A stretch of DNA of 49,558 bases from Gammaproteobacteria bacterium (GCA_003252455.1 QKED01000057.1:1-49558); one strand, 5' to 3'. Positions 16,227-25,017 are shown, numbered from the stretch's first letter. Numbers and translations are program-made. Notes: generated from the letters alone by a model not told the origin.

Positions 16227-16889
16227 ATGCTCACCCCGGAGGAGCTCGACACCTTTCCCCTCTTTGCGCGCCTGAGTGCCGCCGGACGACGGGCGTTGAG
16301 CGCCGGGGCGCAGGGGCACGACTGCGCCCCCGGTGGCCCCATCCTGCACAAGGGCCAGGCCATCTCCGGCGCCTATCTGGTGCTCGGCGGCCAGCTGCGC
16401 GTCTACACCCTCACCCCGAACGGGGCCGAGGCGACCCTCTACTTCATCGACCCCGGCGAGACCTGCGTGCTCGCCCTCAACTGCCTGTTCAACGACCTGC
16501 GCTACCCCGCCTGGGTGCAGGCCGAGCAGCCCACCCGCGTCGCCCTCGTCCCCGGCCCCCTCTACCGGCGCCTGTTCGAGCAGGAGCCGGTGATCCAAGA
16601 CCTCACCGTACGCAACCTCTCCACCCTGGTGTTTCGCCTCATGGGCGAACTAGAGCAACTGCACGGCAGCCCGCAGCGCCGCCGTCTGGCGCTGTTTCTG
16701 CTCAACCACGCCAACGGCGAGGGGGTACTGCGCATGACCCAGCAGCAGCTCGCCGGACACCTCGGCACCAGCCGTGAGGTGGTCGCCCGCCTCATCGGTG
16801 ACCTGGTCGGTCGCGGCCTAGTGCAGAGCCGCCGAGGGGCCGTACAGATCCACGACCTCGACGGCCTACGCCGCGAGGCCGCACCCTGA
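16227..16889 (+). CDS. Crp/Fnr-family transcriptional regulator
   Basis: The 220-aa protein has an N-terminal cNMP-like sensor roll (PLFARLSAAGRRALSAGA, then GGQLRVYTLTPNGAEATLYF). A dimer helix (PVIQDLTVRNLSTLVFRLM) follows, and a C-terminal winged helix with recognition helix TSREVVARLIGDLVGRG, preceded by MTQQQLAGHLG. It lacks the N-terminal four-Cys iron-sulfur cluster of Fnr; only scattered cysteines are present (C33 and two in GETCVLALNCLF). A heme- or redox-sensing role like Dnr-type regulators is possible. It probably controls neighbouring redox genes, but its site is not established. Confidence 0.88.
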   Translation: MLTPEELDTFPLFARLSAAGRRALSAGAQGHDCAPGGPILHKGQAISGAYLVLGGQLRVYTLTPNGAEATLYFIDPGETCVLALNCLFNDLRYPAWVQAEQPTRVALVPGPLYRRLFEQEPVIQDLTVRNLSTLVFRLMGELEQLHGSPQRRRLALFLLNHANGEGVLRMTQQQLAGHLGTSREVVARLIGDLVGRGLVQSRRGAVQIHDLDGLRREAAP

Positions 16890-16972
16890 GCATGACGGGA
16901 TAGGCGCCGTGCCACCTGGGGAGCCGCACTATCCATATCCCCAGCGCACCATCGCTCTTGTGTAACAACCGC

Positions 16973-16981
16973 TACAGACCC
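16973..16981 (+). promoter_or_regulatory. TACAGACCC motif upstream of the di-heme peroxidase gene
   Basis: This is the second copy of the nine-base motif found at 15822-15830. Just before it is a short inverted repeat TTGT-GTA-ACAA (16959-16969). Together they mark the likely control region of the gene at 17038. Confidence 0.3.
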
Positions 16982-17037
16982 GCCCCAGCGCCATCTCCTA
17001 GCCTCTCGGTAAGCCCACCCTCACCCGGAGCGCTACC

Positions 17038-18321
17038 ATGCACAACAACACCTTCCACCTCCTCGGTATCGGTCTCATCTGCGTGATCATCGGCGCTGGC
17101 CTGCTGCTCGCCATGGTCGGGCGCGAGTTGGCCCCCGGCGGTGGCCTCACCGCGCGCGGGCGCTGGTTACTCGCTACCGGCCTCGGCACCGGGGTGATCG
17201 CCTTCGCCGCCAAGTTGGCGCTGATCCTCTTCATCCTCGCCCGCCCACAGTGGCTGGTGGCCCCCTCCATCGCCCTGGCCAACCACCGCGTCGAACCCCC
17301 ACCGCCCGCGCTGTACGACACACCGGCATCGGGACGCTACGTCTGGCAGGCCCTGCCGCTGCAGGCCCCCAGCCCGGCGGAGAACCCCTGGAGCACGGCC
17401 AAGGCGGCCCTCGGCGAGCGGCTGTTCCACGACCGCCGCCTCTCCGCCGACGGTCGCGTGGCCTGTGCCGACTGCCACGCCCTGCAACGCCACGCCGGGG
17501 CCGACGGGCGCCCGCGTGCCATCGGTATCCATCAACAGCAGGGTCCGCGCAACACACCCACGGTGTGGAACGCCGCCTTTGCGCCCGCACTGTTCTGGGA
17601 CGCGCGCGCCGACAGCCTGGAGGCACAGGCCCTCGGCCCGCTGTTCAACCCCAAGGAGATGGGTCTCGGCGACCCCGCCGAGCTAGAGCAGTGGGTACGT
17701 GACGACGGCGACTATCGACGGGAGTTTGCCGCCGCGTTCGGTCCGCAGAGCCCCATCGACCTGGTGCACATCGCCCGCGCCATCGCCGCCTACGAGCGCA
17801 CGCTGATCACCCCGCAGAGCCCCTACGACCGCTTCGTGCGCGGCGAACAGGGCGCCCTCACCCCGGCACAGCTACGCGGCATGGCCCTCTTCGCCGAGGT
17901 CGGCTGCGTGCAGTGCCACAGCGGCGCCAACTTCAGCGACGGCACACGGCGCCTCTTCCCCGCCAACCCGACGCCATTCGATGCGCGCTACCGCCTGCAC
18001 GAGGAGGCCAACCGCACCTGGCGCGTACCGAGCCTGCGCAACGTCGCACGCACCGCCCCCTATTTTCACAACGGCGCGGTGGCCACCCTGGAGGAGGCGG
18101 TACGGGTGATGGCCAGCGCCCAACTCGCCCTGCCGCTGGCGGGCCAGGCGCCCCAGCCGCCGCTCTGGTCGGAGGCCGAGCAGGCGCTGGCCGCCCCCGC
18201 GCGTGCGCCGCTCGACGACGCCCAGGTGGCGGATCTGGTCGCTTTCCTACACGCGCTTACCGGGGATGCGCTTCAGTCCGGGGAGAGCGAGCTGGTAGGC
18301 TTGGCGCGACACCAGGAGTAA
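17038..18321 (+). CDS. membrane-anchored di-heme cytochrome c peroxidase/MauG-family protein
   Basis: A 427-aa protein. Two hydrophobic helices at the N-terminus (about residues 6-28 and 42-67) anchor it in the membrane. The catalytic region has the two c-type heme sites of the CcpA/MauG family, CADCH (C143-H147) and CVQCH (C290-H294), along with GERLFHDRRLSADGRVAC, RNTPTVWNAAF and PYFHNG. These enzymes reduce peroxide or, as in MauG, oxidise protein side chains. The usual soluble enzyme has a cleaved signal peptide instead of two helices. It is followed 15 bases later by an ABM-domain gene. Confidence 0.88.
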   Translation: MHNNTFHLLGIGLICVIIGAGLLLAMVGRELAPGGGLTARGRWLLATGLGTGVIAFAAKLALILFILARPQWLVAPSIALANHRVEPPPPALYDTPASGRYVWQALPLQAPSPAENPWSTAKAALGERLFHDRRLSADGRVACADCHALQRHAGADGRPRAIGIHQQQGPRNTPTVWNAAFAPALFWDARADSLEAQALGPLFNPKEMGLGDPAELEQWVRDDGDYRREFAAAFGPQSPIDLVHIARAIAAYERTLITPQSPYDRFVRGEQGALTPAQLRGMALFAEVGCVQCHSGANFSDGTRRLFPANPTPFDARYRLHEEANRTWRVPSLRNVARTAPYFHNGAVATLEEAVRVMASAQLALPLAGQAPQPPLWSEAEQALAAPARAPLDDAQVADLVAFLHALTGDALQSGESELVGLARHQE

Positions 18322-18336
18322 GCCCAGGAGTAAGCC

Positions 18337-18657
18337 ATGGCAATGCCCCCCGAACCGCCCTACTACGCCGTCATCTTCACCTCGGTGCGCACCGCGGGCG
18401 ATCAGGGCTACGCCGCGACCGCCGCGCGCATGGTCGAGCTGGCCGCGGCACAACCCGGCTTTCTCGGAGCCGATTCGGCGCGCAACGACGTCGGCATCAC
18501 CGTCTCCTACTGGCGCGACCTGGCCGCCATCCGCGCCTGGCGCGAGCACCCCGAACACCGCGCCGCCATCGCCCAGGCCGGGGCGTGGTACGCCCACTAC
18601 AGCGTGCGCGTCGCCTATGTGGAACGGGCGTGGGGCAGCGAAAGCTGCCCAGCCTGA
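18337..18657 (+). CDS. antibiotic biosynthesis monooxygenase (ABM)-domain protein
   Basis: The 106-aa protein has the dimeric alpha/beta-barrel pattern of ABM proteins: YYAVIFTSVRTAGDQGYAAT, AQPGFLGADSAR and ITVSYWRDLAAIRAWREHPE, with the conserved W and H-x-x-H-like pair (EHPEHRAAI). Relatives include YqjZ-like proteins and heme-degrading monooxygenases. Next to a di-heme protein, heme or quinone chemistry is plausible, but unproven. It overlaps no neighbour. The 15-base gap to the peroxidase gene suggests one transcript. Confidence 0.85.
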   Translation: MAMPPEPPYYAVIFTSVRTAGDQGYAATAARMVELAAAQPGFLGADSARNDVGITVSYWRDLAAIRAWREHPEHRAAIAQAGAWYAHYSVRVAYVERAWGSESCPA

Positions 18658-18765
18658 GTGAAGCCCGGGCTGGAACAGGCTGACGACACACTGCGCAGGC
18701 GACACGACCGGAAGAAGCGCCTGGCCGAAGGGGCCGCCGAGACCAAAACCGAGGGGCGTCTCTGA
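18658..18765 (+). CDS. possible 35-aa basic small protein
   Basis: A GTG immediately after the stop of the ABM gene (TGA GTG) opens a 36-codon frame: a charged helix-like peptide (LEQADDTLRRRHDRKKRLAE followed by GAAETKTEGRL). Its composition resembles real coding sequence, but no ribosome-binding site beyond the ABM gene itself supports it. It could be the remnant of a longer gene. Confidence 0.25.
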   Translation: MKPGLEQADDTLRRRHDRKKRLAEGAAETKTEGRL

Positions 18766-18783
18766 GGTACGGCGCGCGGGCGC

Positions 18784-20118
18784 TCAACGCATCTCGAACA
18801 GCTCCTGGTGGAAGTCGGCGGCGGCCAGGCCGTGGGCGGTGAAGTCGGCGCGCAGCGCCTGACCGAAGCCCGCCGGGCCGCAGAACCAGATGCTCGCCCG
18901 GGCCCACTCGGGCACCGCCTCGCGCATCTGCGCCGGGGTAAGGCGGCCATCCTTGGGCGTCACGCGCAGGTGCAGGGTGACGTGGGCCGCCTCGGCGTCG
19001 GCGTGGAGCTTGTCGATGGCCGCCTGATCGAACTCGCCGGTGACATGGAACAGGTCCACCACTTGCGGGCCAGGGTTGCGCGCCAAGTGCTGCATACGCG
19101 CGATGAAGGGGGTGATGCCGATGCCGCCACCGACCCAGATCTGGCGCGGCTTGGCGTCGTCGAAGTCGAAGCAGCCGTAGGGCCCCTCCACGCTCACCGG
19201 CATCCCCTCCTGGAGGTGCTCGCCGAGGCGTGCGGTCCAGTCACCCAACTGCTTGACGATGAAGGTGAGCCGGCGCGCCTGCGGGTCCCACGCCGAGGCG
19301 ATGGTGTAGGGGTGCGGCCCCTCGCTGGCGCTGGAGGTGACGAAGGCAAACTGCCCCGGCTTGTGCCCCGACCAACCCGGCTCCAGGGCGATAGTCCCCT
19401 CCAGCACCTTCACCCCCGGGTAGTGGGTGAGGGATTCGAGCCTCCCCTGCACCTTGCGCGTATGACCGACCCGGCCCAACAGCACCAGCAGCGCCGCGCC
19501 CACCCCGACCACTAACAGCAGGGCGACGAGCCAACCGATGGGCTGGCTCCAATAGTCCTGCTTGGTGAGGATGAAGCTGTGGTAGGCGAGCACCAGGTAA
19601 CCGATGGCCAGCAGCTTGTGCGTCTGGCGAAACAGGCGGTAGGGGAAGGCCTTGATCAGCGCCAAGGCGATGAGCACGGCGGCGGCATAGAAGGCCCACT
19701 CGCCGAGGGACTCGGCCAGACCGCGCTGGTCGCGCAACCACTGCTCCAGGGTGGTCAACGTCTCGGCCCCCGGCGGACGCCGCGCGGGGCGCTCCAGCCA
19801 GCCCCAGCCCACCATCCACTTGGTGCCCTTGGCCATCCACCAGTGCAGGGCACCGAACACCAGGGCGGCGATGCCGAGCCACTTGTGCAGCCGGTACATC
19901 TTGTCCAGGCCGTTGAGACGCCCCTCCAGCCACACCGGGCGCACCGCCAGCAACAGCGCCAGACTCATCACGCCGATGGCCAGCACGCCGGAGAACTGCA
20001 CGAAGACGCCGCGAAAGGCGAAGTAGTTGAACGGCTCCGGGGCCAGGGTGTCGGCCAGCAACCAGAGCAGGGAGAGGAGTGCGAGAAAGGCGACGAAGAG
20101 CAGCTTGATCGGCTTCAT
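18784..20118 (-). CDS. ferric-reductase-type transmembrane flavocytochrome
   Basis: A 444-aa protein. The N-terminal half has about six membrane helices of the ferric reductase domain, with heme-ligand histidines in YRLHKWLGIAALVFGALHWW and QTHKLLAIGYLVLAYHSF. The C-terminal half is a ferredoxin-NADP reductase module: FAD-binding HPYTIAS, the NAD(P)-binding GGGIGITPFIARM, and WFCGPAGFG near the end. It moves electrons from NAD(P)H through FAD and two hemes across the membrane, to Fe(III) or another acceptor. It is monocistronic and convergent with the peroxidase/ABM operon. The ATG at 20118 has only a weak Shine-Dalgarno sequence. Confidence 0.9.
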   Translation of the reverse strand: MKPIKLLFVAFLALLSLLWLLADTLAPEPFNYFAFRGVFVQFSGVLAIGVMSLALLLAVRPVWLEGRLNGLDKMYRLHKWLGIAALVFGALHWWMAKGTKWMVGWGWLERPARRPPGAETLTTLEQWLRDQRGLAESLGEWAFYAAAVLIALALIKAFPYRLFRQTHKLLAIGYLVLAYHSFILTKQDYWSQPIGWLVALLLVVGVGAALLVLLGRVGHTRKVQGRLESLTHYPGVKVLEGTIALEPGWSGHKPGQFAFVTSSASEGPHPYTIASAWDPQARRLTFIVKQLGDWTARLGEHLQEGMPVSVEGPYGCFDFDDAKPRQIWVGGGIGITPFIARMQHLARNPGPQVVDLFHVTGEFDQAAIDKLHADAEAAHVTLHLRVTPKDGRLTPAQMREAVPEWARASIWFCGPAGFGQALRADFTAHGLAAADFHQELFEMR

Positions 20119-20215
20119 GGGGCGGCCCGTTGGCGAGGTGTGAAGGGCTCAGAATAGCCCCTGCATCGCCTTGGTTGAACACCCCTGGCGTTTCGTTGCA
20201 GTGCCCAGTCTGGGT

Positions 20216-20827
20216 TCAGAAACGGAAGGCCATGCCCAGGTGCAGGTCCTGCAGCAATACGGTACTGCCGCTCTTTTCGAACTTGGCGTTGATACGCGTC
20301 CAGCCGATATAGATGGAGCCGTCGACGAGGATGTTGTAGTCGGCGCGCAGGCCGTACTCGCTATAGGCGCGGGCGTTGATGAAGGAGGTGATCTGCGGCG
20401 CGTAGTAGAGTTCGGCGGCAAAGCTCCAGAGGTCCATCTCGCGCGGGAAGTACATGGCCCGGCCACCGAAGCCGAGGGCCGCCACGTGCTCCTCCTTGGC
20501 CTTGGCGAAGATGGCACGCCCGCCCATGCGGATCTGCGCATTGCTACCCTTGAGGAAGTTCTCGCCCTTGGTCACCAGACCGATGTTGAACAGCGGGTCG
20601 GCGTTGTCCGGGTCTTGGCTGAAGAGGTAGCCGATCTCCAGGTCGGGGGTCACCTTGGGGCGCTCGAAGGTGATCTTCTGCGCGTAGAAGGCGCGCAGGC
20701 TCTTGCCATCGAGGTTGAAGTCGAAGTAGTCGGCCTGGGCCAGAGGCGACAAGGCGAGGAGTCCGCACAGCAGGGTGAGGCGCCGTGCGCGGCCCTGGGT
20801 GTGTGGCGTTGGCAGCATGTCGGTCAC
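20216..20827 (-). CDS. YfaZ-family outer membrane protein
   Basis: A 203-aa precursor with a signal peptide (GLLALSPLAQA). The mature protein is made of amphipathic strands ending in Phe (LHLGMAFRF), the usual C-terminal signal of outer-membrane barrels. The segments DFNLDGKSLRAFYAQ and FNIGLVTKGENFLKGSNAQ fit the YfaZ family, whose function is unknown. I use the GTG at 20827 because GGAG lies seven bases before it; an ATG three codons later is the alternative. The gene follows the Cys-repeat lipoprotein gene by 21 bases on the same strand. Confidence 0.8.
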   Translation of the reverse strand: MTDMLPTPHTQGRARRLTLLCGLLALSPLAQADYFDFNLDGKSLRAFYAQKITFERPKVTPDLEIGYLFSQDPDNADPLFNIGLVTKGENFLKGSNAQIRMGGRAIFAKAKEEHVAALGFGGRAMYFPREMDLWSFAAELYYAPQITSFINARAYSEYGLRADYNILVDGSIYIGWTRINAKFEKSGSTVLLQDLHLGMAFRF

Positions 20828-20848
20828 TGATCGGCTCCGTGGTTGGGA

Positions 20849-22636
20849 TTACTTCTGGGCGGCGGCGGTGCAGTCGTCCAGGCTCTGGCAGCGGCCAAAG
20901 GTGATGTAGCTGGCGCGCTGGCCACAGCCGACCACGCCGAAGCTACTACCGCCGAGCGGGGCGATGCGCAGACCACCCACCTCGCAGTTCAGGTCGAAGG
21001 CGGCCTGGCGCTGCACCGTCTGCAGCATCACCGCCTGCACCCCGCCACCGGAGGTGAACTCGTCCAGGCTGCGCTCGATGCGGCAGTCGCTGAGATTAGA
21101 GCAACGCCCCTCCAGACGGTAGATACCGCGCTGCTGACACCCCTGCACCATGTAGGAGCGGTGCAGCAGCGGTGTCACCCGTAGCGACTGGGGATTAGGG
21201 CACTTGAAGTCGAAGGCGGCGCGGCTCTTCACCGCATCGCTGAGGACCTGCTGATCGATGCCGATGCGCTCCCACTTCTCGGCGTTGACCAGGTTGGCGA
21301 AACAGTCCTTGTCGGAGTGGCAGGTGCCGGTGACATTGTACTGCACGATCATGTCGCAACCGGCGACGCTGTAGCTGTCCACGCCCACCGGATTGACGTT
21401 CAGTTTGTCGTTGCAGCTCAGGTCGAAGCCGGCACGCGCACGCACCGCACGCTCCTGGTTCTCACGCAACGGGCCGTTGTATTCGATCTTGCCGATCTGG
21501 CTGACGTTGCACAGATAGGCGTCGTTGCACTCACCGATGAGGCTCAGCTGGGCACGGTAGTCGCACCCCTCGGCCAGGTAGCGCCCAGGCACCACCTCGG
21601 TGAGGACGATCGCGTCGGTACGACACTCGAAATTCTCGCTGGAGAACTTGTCCCAGGCGAAGCGCTTCACCGCCACCATGTGGAGTTTGTTCAGGGCGGC
21701 GAAGTTATCCTGGTGGATGGGGTTGAGCACCGCGACACAGGGGGTGTCGCTAAAACAGACCCCCTTGACTTGGTAGTGTGCCACCAGTCCACACCCCTCG
21801 AAGAGGAAGTGGTTCACCACCTGCAGCTCCGCCTCCTTATGCGCGCGCGCCCCCCGTCCACTGGCCTCCTTGGCCTCGGTCTGGGCCGTCCCGGCCTTCT
21901 GGGGCCCACGCTCGTGGAGCCACTGTGGGCGCTCCCCCTCGGGGGCGCTACTCATGGCGGTGACCGAGGGAAGCTCGGGCTCCACGCGACCCGAGCGGCA
22001 CTCCAGGTTATCCGCCGCGTGGCGCCGCACCAGCGCCGCCTTGTCGGCGTTGAGGGTGCTCTCGTGCTCCACCCCACGCTTGGAGAGGTGGGCATAGCAG
22101 TTGGAGGGGCTGTTGCACGCCCCGGAGAGGCCGAACACACCGTAGCGGTCACACCCGCTGGCGATGAGCATGTACTTCTCGAACACATCGCCACGGTTGA
22201 AGCCGGTCTCGGGATAGATGTCCTTCTGCCAGGCGGTGCGCTGCACCTCCACCTCGTTGAGCGCGCAGCCCACGCGCCGACTCCAGTCGGCACGGACCAC
22301 CTTGCGCGCCACGTCGTCGACGAACATGTCGGTACTGCCCTTCTTGCCCTTCTCCTCCTGCGGCGAACGGGAGGAGGCGATATTGCAGTCGGCGAGGGTG
22401 TGACAGCCACCGGGGGCGAGGGTGTAGACCATGCTGCGTTCACAGCCGGTGACGTGGTAGGTATCCACGGCGATCTGTCGTGAGGTGAGGGCGTCGACCG
22501 GGCAGGAGAGGTCGCTCACAGCGGCCTGGAGGGTGGCGTACTCCTTGACCGAGGTGCAGCCGAAGAGGCTCAAGAGCAGGGCGACCAGGGCCAGGCCTAG
22601 GGCGGGGTGGGGTGGTCGACGGTGGTGGCTGGACAT
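20849..22636 (-). CDS. lipoprotein with seven tandem four-cysteine modules, unknown function
   Basis: From ATG 22636 (AGGGAG six bases upstream) the product is 595 aa. It has a lipoprotein signal peptide ending at lipobox LFGC. The rest is seven repeats of about 60-90 residues with a common plan: a start like FDLSC, about 20 residues, GC, eight to ten residues to a G-x-C, then four or five residues to a final C. Examples of repeat ends are GCERSMVYTLAPGGC, GCDMIVQYNVTGTCHSD and GCQQRGIYRLEGRC. Repeat 3 carries a charged insert (EAKEASGRGARAHKEAEL). Four cysteines per module suggest two disulfides, so the protein should sit in the periplasm or outer membrane. I know no named family. A longer in-frame start adds 13 poorly supported residues. 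Confidence 0.75.
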   Translation of the reverse strand: MSSHHRRPPHPALGLALVALLLSLFGCTSVKEYATLQAAVSDLSCPVDALTSRQIAVDTYHVTGCERSMVYTLAPGGCHTLADCNIASSRSPQEEKGKKGSTDMFVDDVARKVVRADWSRRVGCALNEVEVQRTAWQKDIYPETGFNRGDVFEKYMLIASGCDRYGVFGLSGACNSPSNCYAHLSKRGVEHESTLNADKAALVRRHAADNLECRSGRVEPELPSVTAMSSAPEGERPQWLHERGPQKAGTAQTEAKEASGRGARAHKEAELQVVNHFLFEGCGLVAHYQVKGVCFSDTPCVAVLNPIHQDNFAALNKLHMVAVKRFAWDKFSSENFECRTDAIVLTEVVPGRYLAEGCDYRAQLSLIGECNDAYLCNVSQIGKIEYNGPLRENQERAVRARAGFDLSCNDKLNVNPVGVDSYSVAGCDMIVQYNVTGTCHSDKDCFANLVNAEKWERIGIDQQVLSDAVKSRAAFDFKCPNPQSLRVTPLLHRSYMVQGCQQRGIYRLEGRCSNLSDCRIERSLDEFTSGGGVQAVMLQTVQRQAAFDLNCEVGGLRIAPLGGSSFGVVGCGQRASYITFGRCQSLDDCTAAAQK

Positions 22637-22728
22637 GCGGCTCCCTGGGCGGTCTCGACGGCCCAGGGCGCCCACACGGGGGTGGGGCAGGGCGTGGCGC
22701 CCTAGTCTAGCAGCCCCTGCCAGAGGGA

Positions 22729-22750
22729 GACACCACCGCCGGGCGGTGTC
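22729..22750 (-). terminator. candidate hairpin after the potD-like gene
   Basis: GACACC-A-CCGCC against GGGCGG-TGTC gives a nine-pair stem with one mismatch, 16 bases past the stop of the minus-strand gene at 22766. On that strand it is followed by a pyrimidine run (TCTCCCTCT), not a clean T-tract. Confidence 0.4.
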
Positions 22751-22765
22751 TTCCAGGCGGCACGC

Positions 22766-23788
22766 TTACTTGCGTAGCTGGGTCCACGCCTCTTCGTAGA
22801 GGGCCGCGGAGGTGCCGACGTCATAGATGAACTCGGCCTTCTCCAGGGCGCTCTCCGGCGGGTAGATGGTGGTGTTGTTGCGGATGTCGTCCGGCAGCTT
22901 GCGGATCGCCGCCTTGTTCGGCGTGGCATAGCCGGTGGCCACGGAGAGGCGTACGGCGATGTCGGGGCGCAGCAGGAAGTCGATCATCTTGTGCGCGGCG
23001 TCGATGTTGCGCGCGGTGGAGGGGATCACCAGGGTGTCCATCCACATCACCGCACCCTCTTCGGGATAGATGTAGTGCAGGTTGGGGTTGGCCTTGCTCG
23101 CCTTGTAGGCCTCGCCGTTCCAGAGCATGCCGATGGCCACCTCACCCTTGGCGAAGCGCGCCTGGGGGGTCTCGGAGTCCCACGCCTTGACGTTGGGGGC
23201 GAGGCTGGCGAGCATCTTGGCGGCCGCGCGGATCTCGGCCGGCTCGGGGCTGTTGCTGGAGTAGCCGAGGGCGCGCAGACCGACGTGGAACACCTCACGC
23301 ATCTCGTCGAGCATCAACACCTTGCCGCGATACTGCTTGTTCCACAGGTCGCTCCAGCGCTTCACCTTGCCCGGGTCGATCACCTTGGCGTCGACCACGA
23401 TGCCGGTGGTACCCCAGAGGTAGGGGACGGAGTACTTGTTGCTCGGGTCGGCGGACTTGCCGAGCAGGGCGCGATAGAGGTTGTTGAGGCCGGGCAGCTT
23501 GGTCTTGTCCAGCGGCAGCAGCAGGTTCTCACGGGTGAGCTTGCCGACGTAGTAGGTGGAGGGGACGGCCAGGTCGTAGCTCCCATCGCCGGAGGTGAGC
23601 TTCTCGTACAGCTCCTCATTGCTCTCGTAGAGGGTGTAGTTGACCTTGATGCCGGTCTCCCGAGTGAAATCTTCGAGGATCGAAGGATCCATGTACTCGG
23701 CCCAGTTGAAGAAGTTGAGCTCCTCACCCCAGGCGAGGTGCGACAGGCCCAGCAGCAGGGCGGCAGTGAGCGCTCTGAATTCGCGCAT
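22766..23788 (-). CDS. PotD-like polyamine ABC transporter substrate-binding protein
   Basis: Starting at ATG 23788 (GGAGA upstream) the precursor is 340 aa with a signal peptide ending near LAWG. The mature N-terminus EELNFFNWAEYMDPSILEDF and the motifs YDLAVPSTYYVGKL, SVPYLWGTTGIVVD and LWNGEAYKA are those of spermidine/putrescine-binding PotD/PotF proteins. It would deliver a polyamine to a PotABC permease, but no permease or ATPase genes are in the window, so the partner must be elsewhere. Extra in-frame residues upstream (QCLNLNLSTVWRP) are not signal-like. Confidence 0.9.
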   Translation of the reverse strand: MREFRALTAALLLGLSHLAWGEELNFFNWAEYMDPSILEDFTRETGIKVNYTLYESNEELYEKLTSGDGSYDLAVPSTYYVGKLTRENLLLPLDKTKLPGLNNLYRALLGKSADPSNKYSVPYLWGTTGIVVDAKVIDPGKVKRWSDLWNKQYRGKVLMLDEMREVFHVGLRALGYSSNSPEPAEIRAAAKMLASLAPNVKAWDSETPQARFAKGEVAIGMLWNGEAYKASKANPNLHYIYPEEGAVMWMDTLVIPSTARNIDAAHKMIDFLLRPDIAVRLSVATGYATPNKAAIRKLPDDIRNNTTIYPPESALEKAEFIYDVGTSAALYEEAWTQLRK

Positions 23789-23958
23789 ATTCGGTCTCCA
23801 AACAGTTGATAAATTGAGGTTTAGGCACTGCACGCAAGGGCGCTGAAGGCCCCTCGGCAGGGCATTATCGGCCCTCTGTGACAGGCTTGGCTATCCATCA
23901 GATATGTAGGGTAATAGCAGGCCCTTACGACTGTAAATTTTTATCGCACGGACGTGTA

Positions 23959-25014
23959 TCAGAATAGCGAGAGCTGGCGCCCACCGGCCACCGGGCGGTG
24001 GAAGCGGGTGGCGTCGAGGGGCCTCTCGGGCTGGTAGCCAAGACGCTTGCAAGCGAGGCGAAAACGCTGGGCGATGAGCTCAGCGAAGGGGCCGCTGCCG
24101 AGCAGGCGGCTGCCGAAGCGGGCGTCGTTGGTGCGCCCCTCGCGGCAGTCGCGTACACGCTGCATGACGTGCGCGGCGCTGTCGGGATAGTGCGTCTCGA
24201 GCCACTCACGAAACAACCCCTCCACCTCCAGCGGCAGGCGCAGCAGCACGTAGTTGGCGCCGTCCGCCCCCGCCGCACGCGCGGCGGCCAGGACGCGCTC
24301 GACCTCGCTGTCGCTGAGCACCGGTACGATGGGCGCCAGCATCAGGCTCACCGGCACCCCCGCGTCGCTCAGGCGACGGATGCTCTCTAGGCGCCGCTCG
24401 GGGTGGGCCGCCCGCGGCTCCAGGCGCCGTGCCAGCGCGGCGTCGAGGGTCGCCAGGGAGATGGCCACCCGCACCTGCCCCTTGGCCGCCGCCGGGGCGA
24501 TGAGGTCGAGGTCGCGCTCCACCAGGCTGCCCTTGGTAACGATGAAGAAGGGGTGGTCGTGCTGGGTGAGCACCTCGATAAGGCGTCGGGTGAGGCGCTG
24601 CTGGCGCTCGATCGGCTGATAGGCGTCGGTATTGGCGCCGAGCATGATGGGGGCACAGCGGTAGCCCGGCCTGGCCAGGGCCTCGACGAGCCGCTCGGGG
24701 GCGTCGGGCTTGTGCAGCAGCCGGGTCTCGAAGTCGAGTCCGGGGGAGAGGTCGAGCCAGGCGTGGGTGGGGCGGGCGTAGCAGTAGATACAGCCGTGCT
24801 CACAGCCCCGATAGGGGTTGAGGGAGCGATCGAACGGGAGATCGGGCGACTGGTTGTAGCTGATCACCTCGCGTGCGCTATCCACCCCCAGGGTGGTGCG
24901 TGGTGCAGGGGCCTGCGTGCGCGGCCAGCCGTCGTCGAAGGGGTCGACCTGAGTGGCGGCGTAGCGCGGCGCGGGTTGCGCCTCGGTACCGCGACGCGGT
25001 GGGGGGGTGGCCAT
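23959..25014 (-). CDS. PA0069-family radical SAM protein
   Basis: The 351-aa protein has the radical SAM cluster motif CEHGCIYC within NPYRGCEHGCIYCYARPTH, then FETRLLHKPDAPERL, PIMLGANTDAYQPIE and FIVTKGSLVERDLDL. This is the spore photoproduct lyase-like branch called PA0069 family. The reaction is unknown. Its start is three bases after the stop of the gene at 25018 (TGAGGTATG), so the two minus-strand genes are co-transcribed and probably translationally coupled. Confidence 0.92.
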   Translation of the reverse strand: MATPPPRRGTEAQPAPRYAATQVDPFDDGWPRTQAPAPRTTLGVDSAREVISYNQSPDLPFDRSLNPYRGCEHGCIYCYARPTHAWLDLSPGLDFETRLLHKPDAPERLVEALARPGYRCAPIMLGANTDAYQPIERQQRLTRRLIEVLTQHDHPFFIVTKGSLVERDLDLIAPAAAKGQVRVAISLATLDAALARRLEPRAAHPERRLESIRRLSDAGVPVSLMLAPIVPVLSDSEVERVLAAARAAGADGANYVLLRLPLEVEGLFREWLETHYPDSAAHVMQRVRDCREGRTNDARFGSRLLGSGPFAELIAQRFRLACKRLGYQPERPLDATRFHRPVAGGRQLSLF

Positions 25015-25017
25015 ACC

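Noticed and set aside
21317-22483. A 388-codon plus-strand frame inside the Cys-repeat lipoprotein gene.
   Set aside because: It is antisense to a protein with clear repeats, a lipobox and a ribosome-binding site, and its translation is low-complexity.
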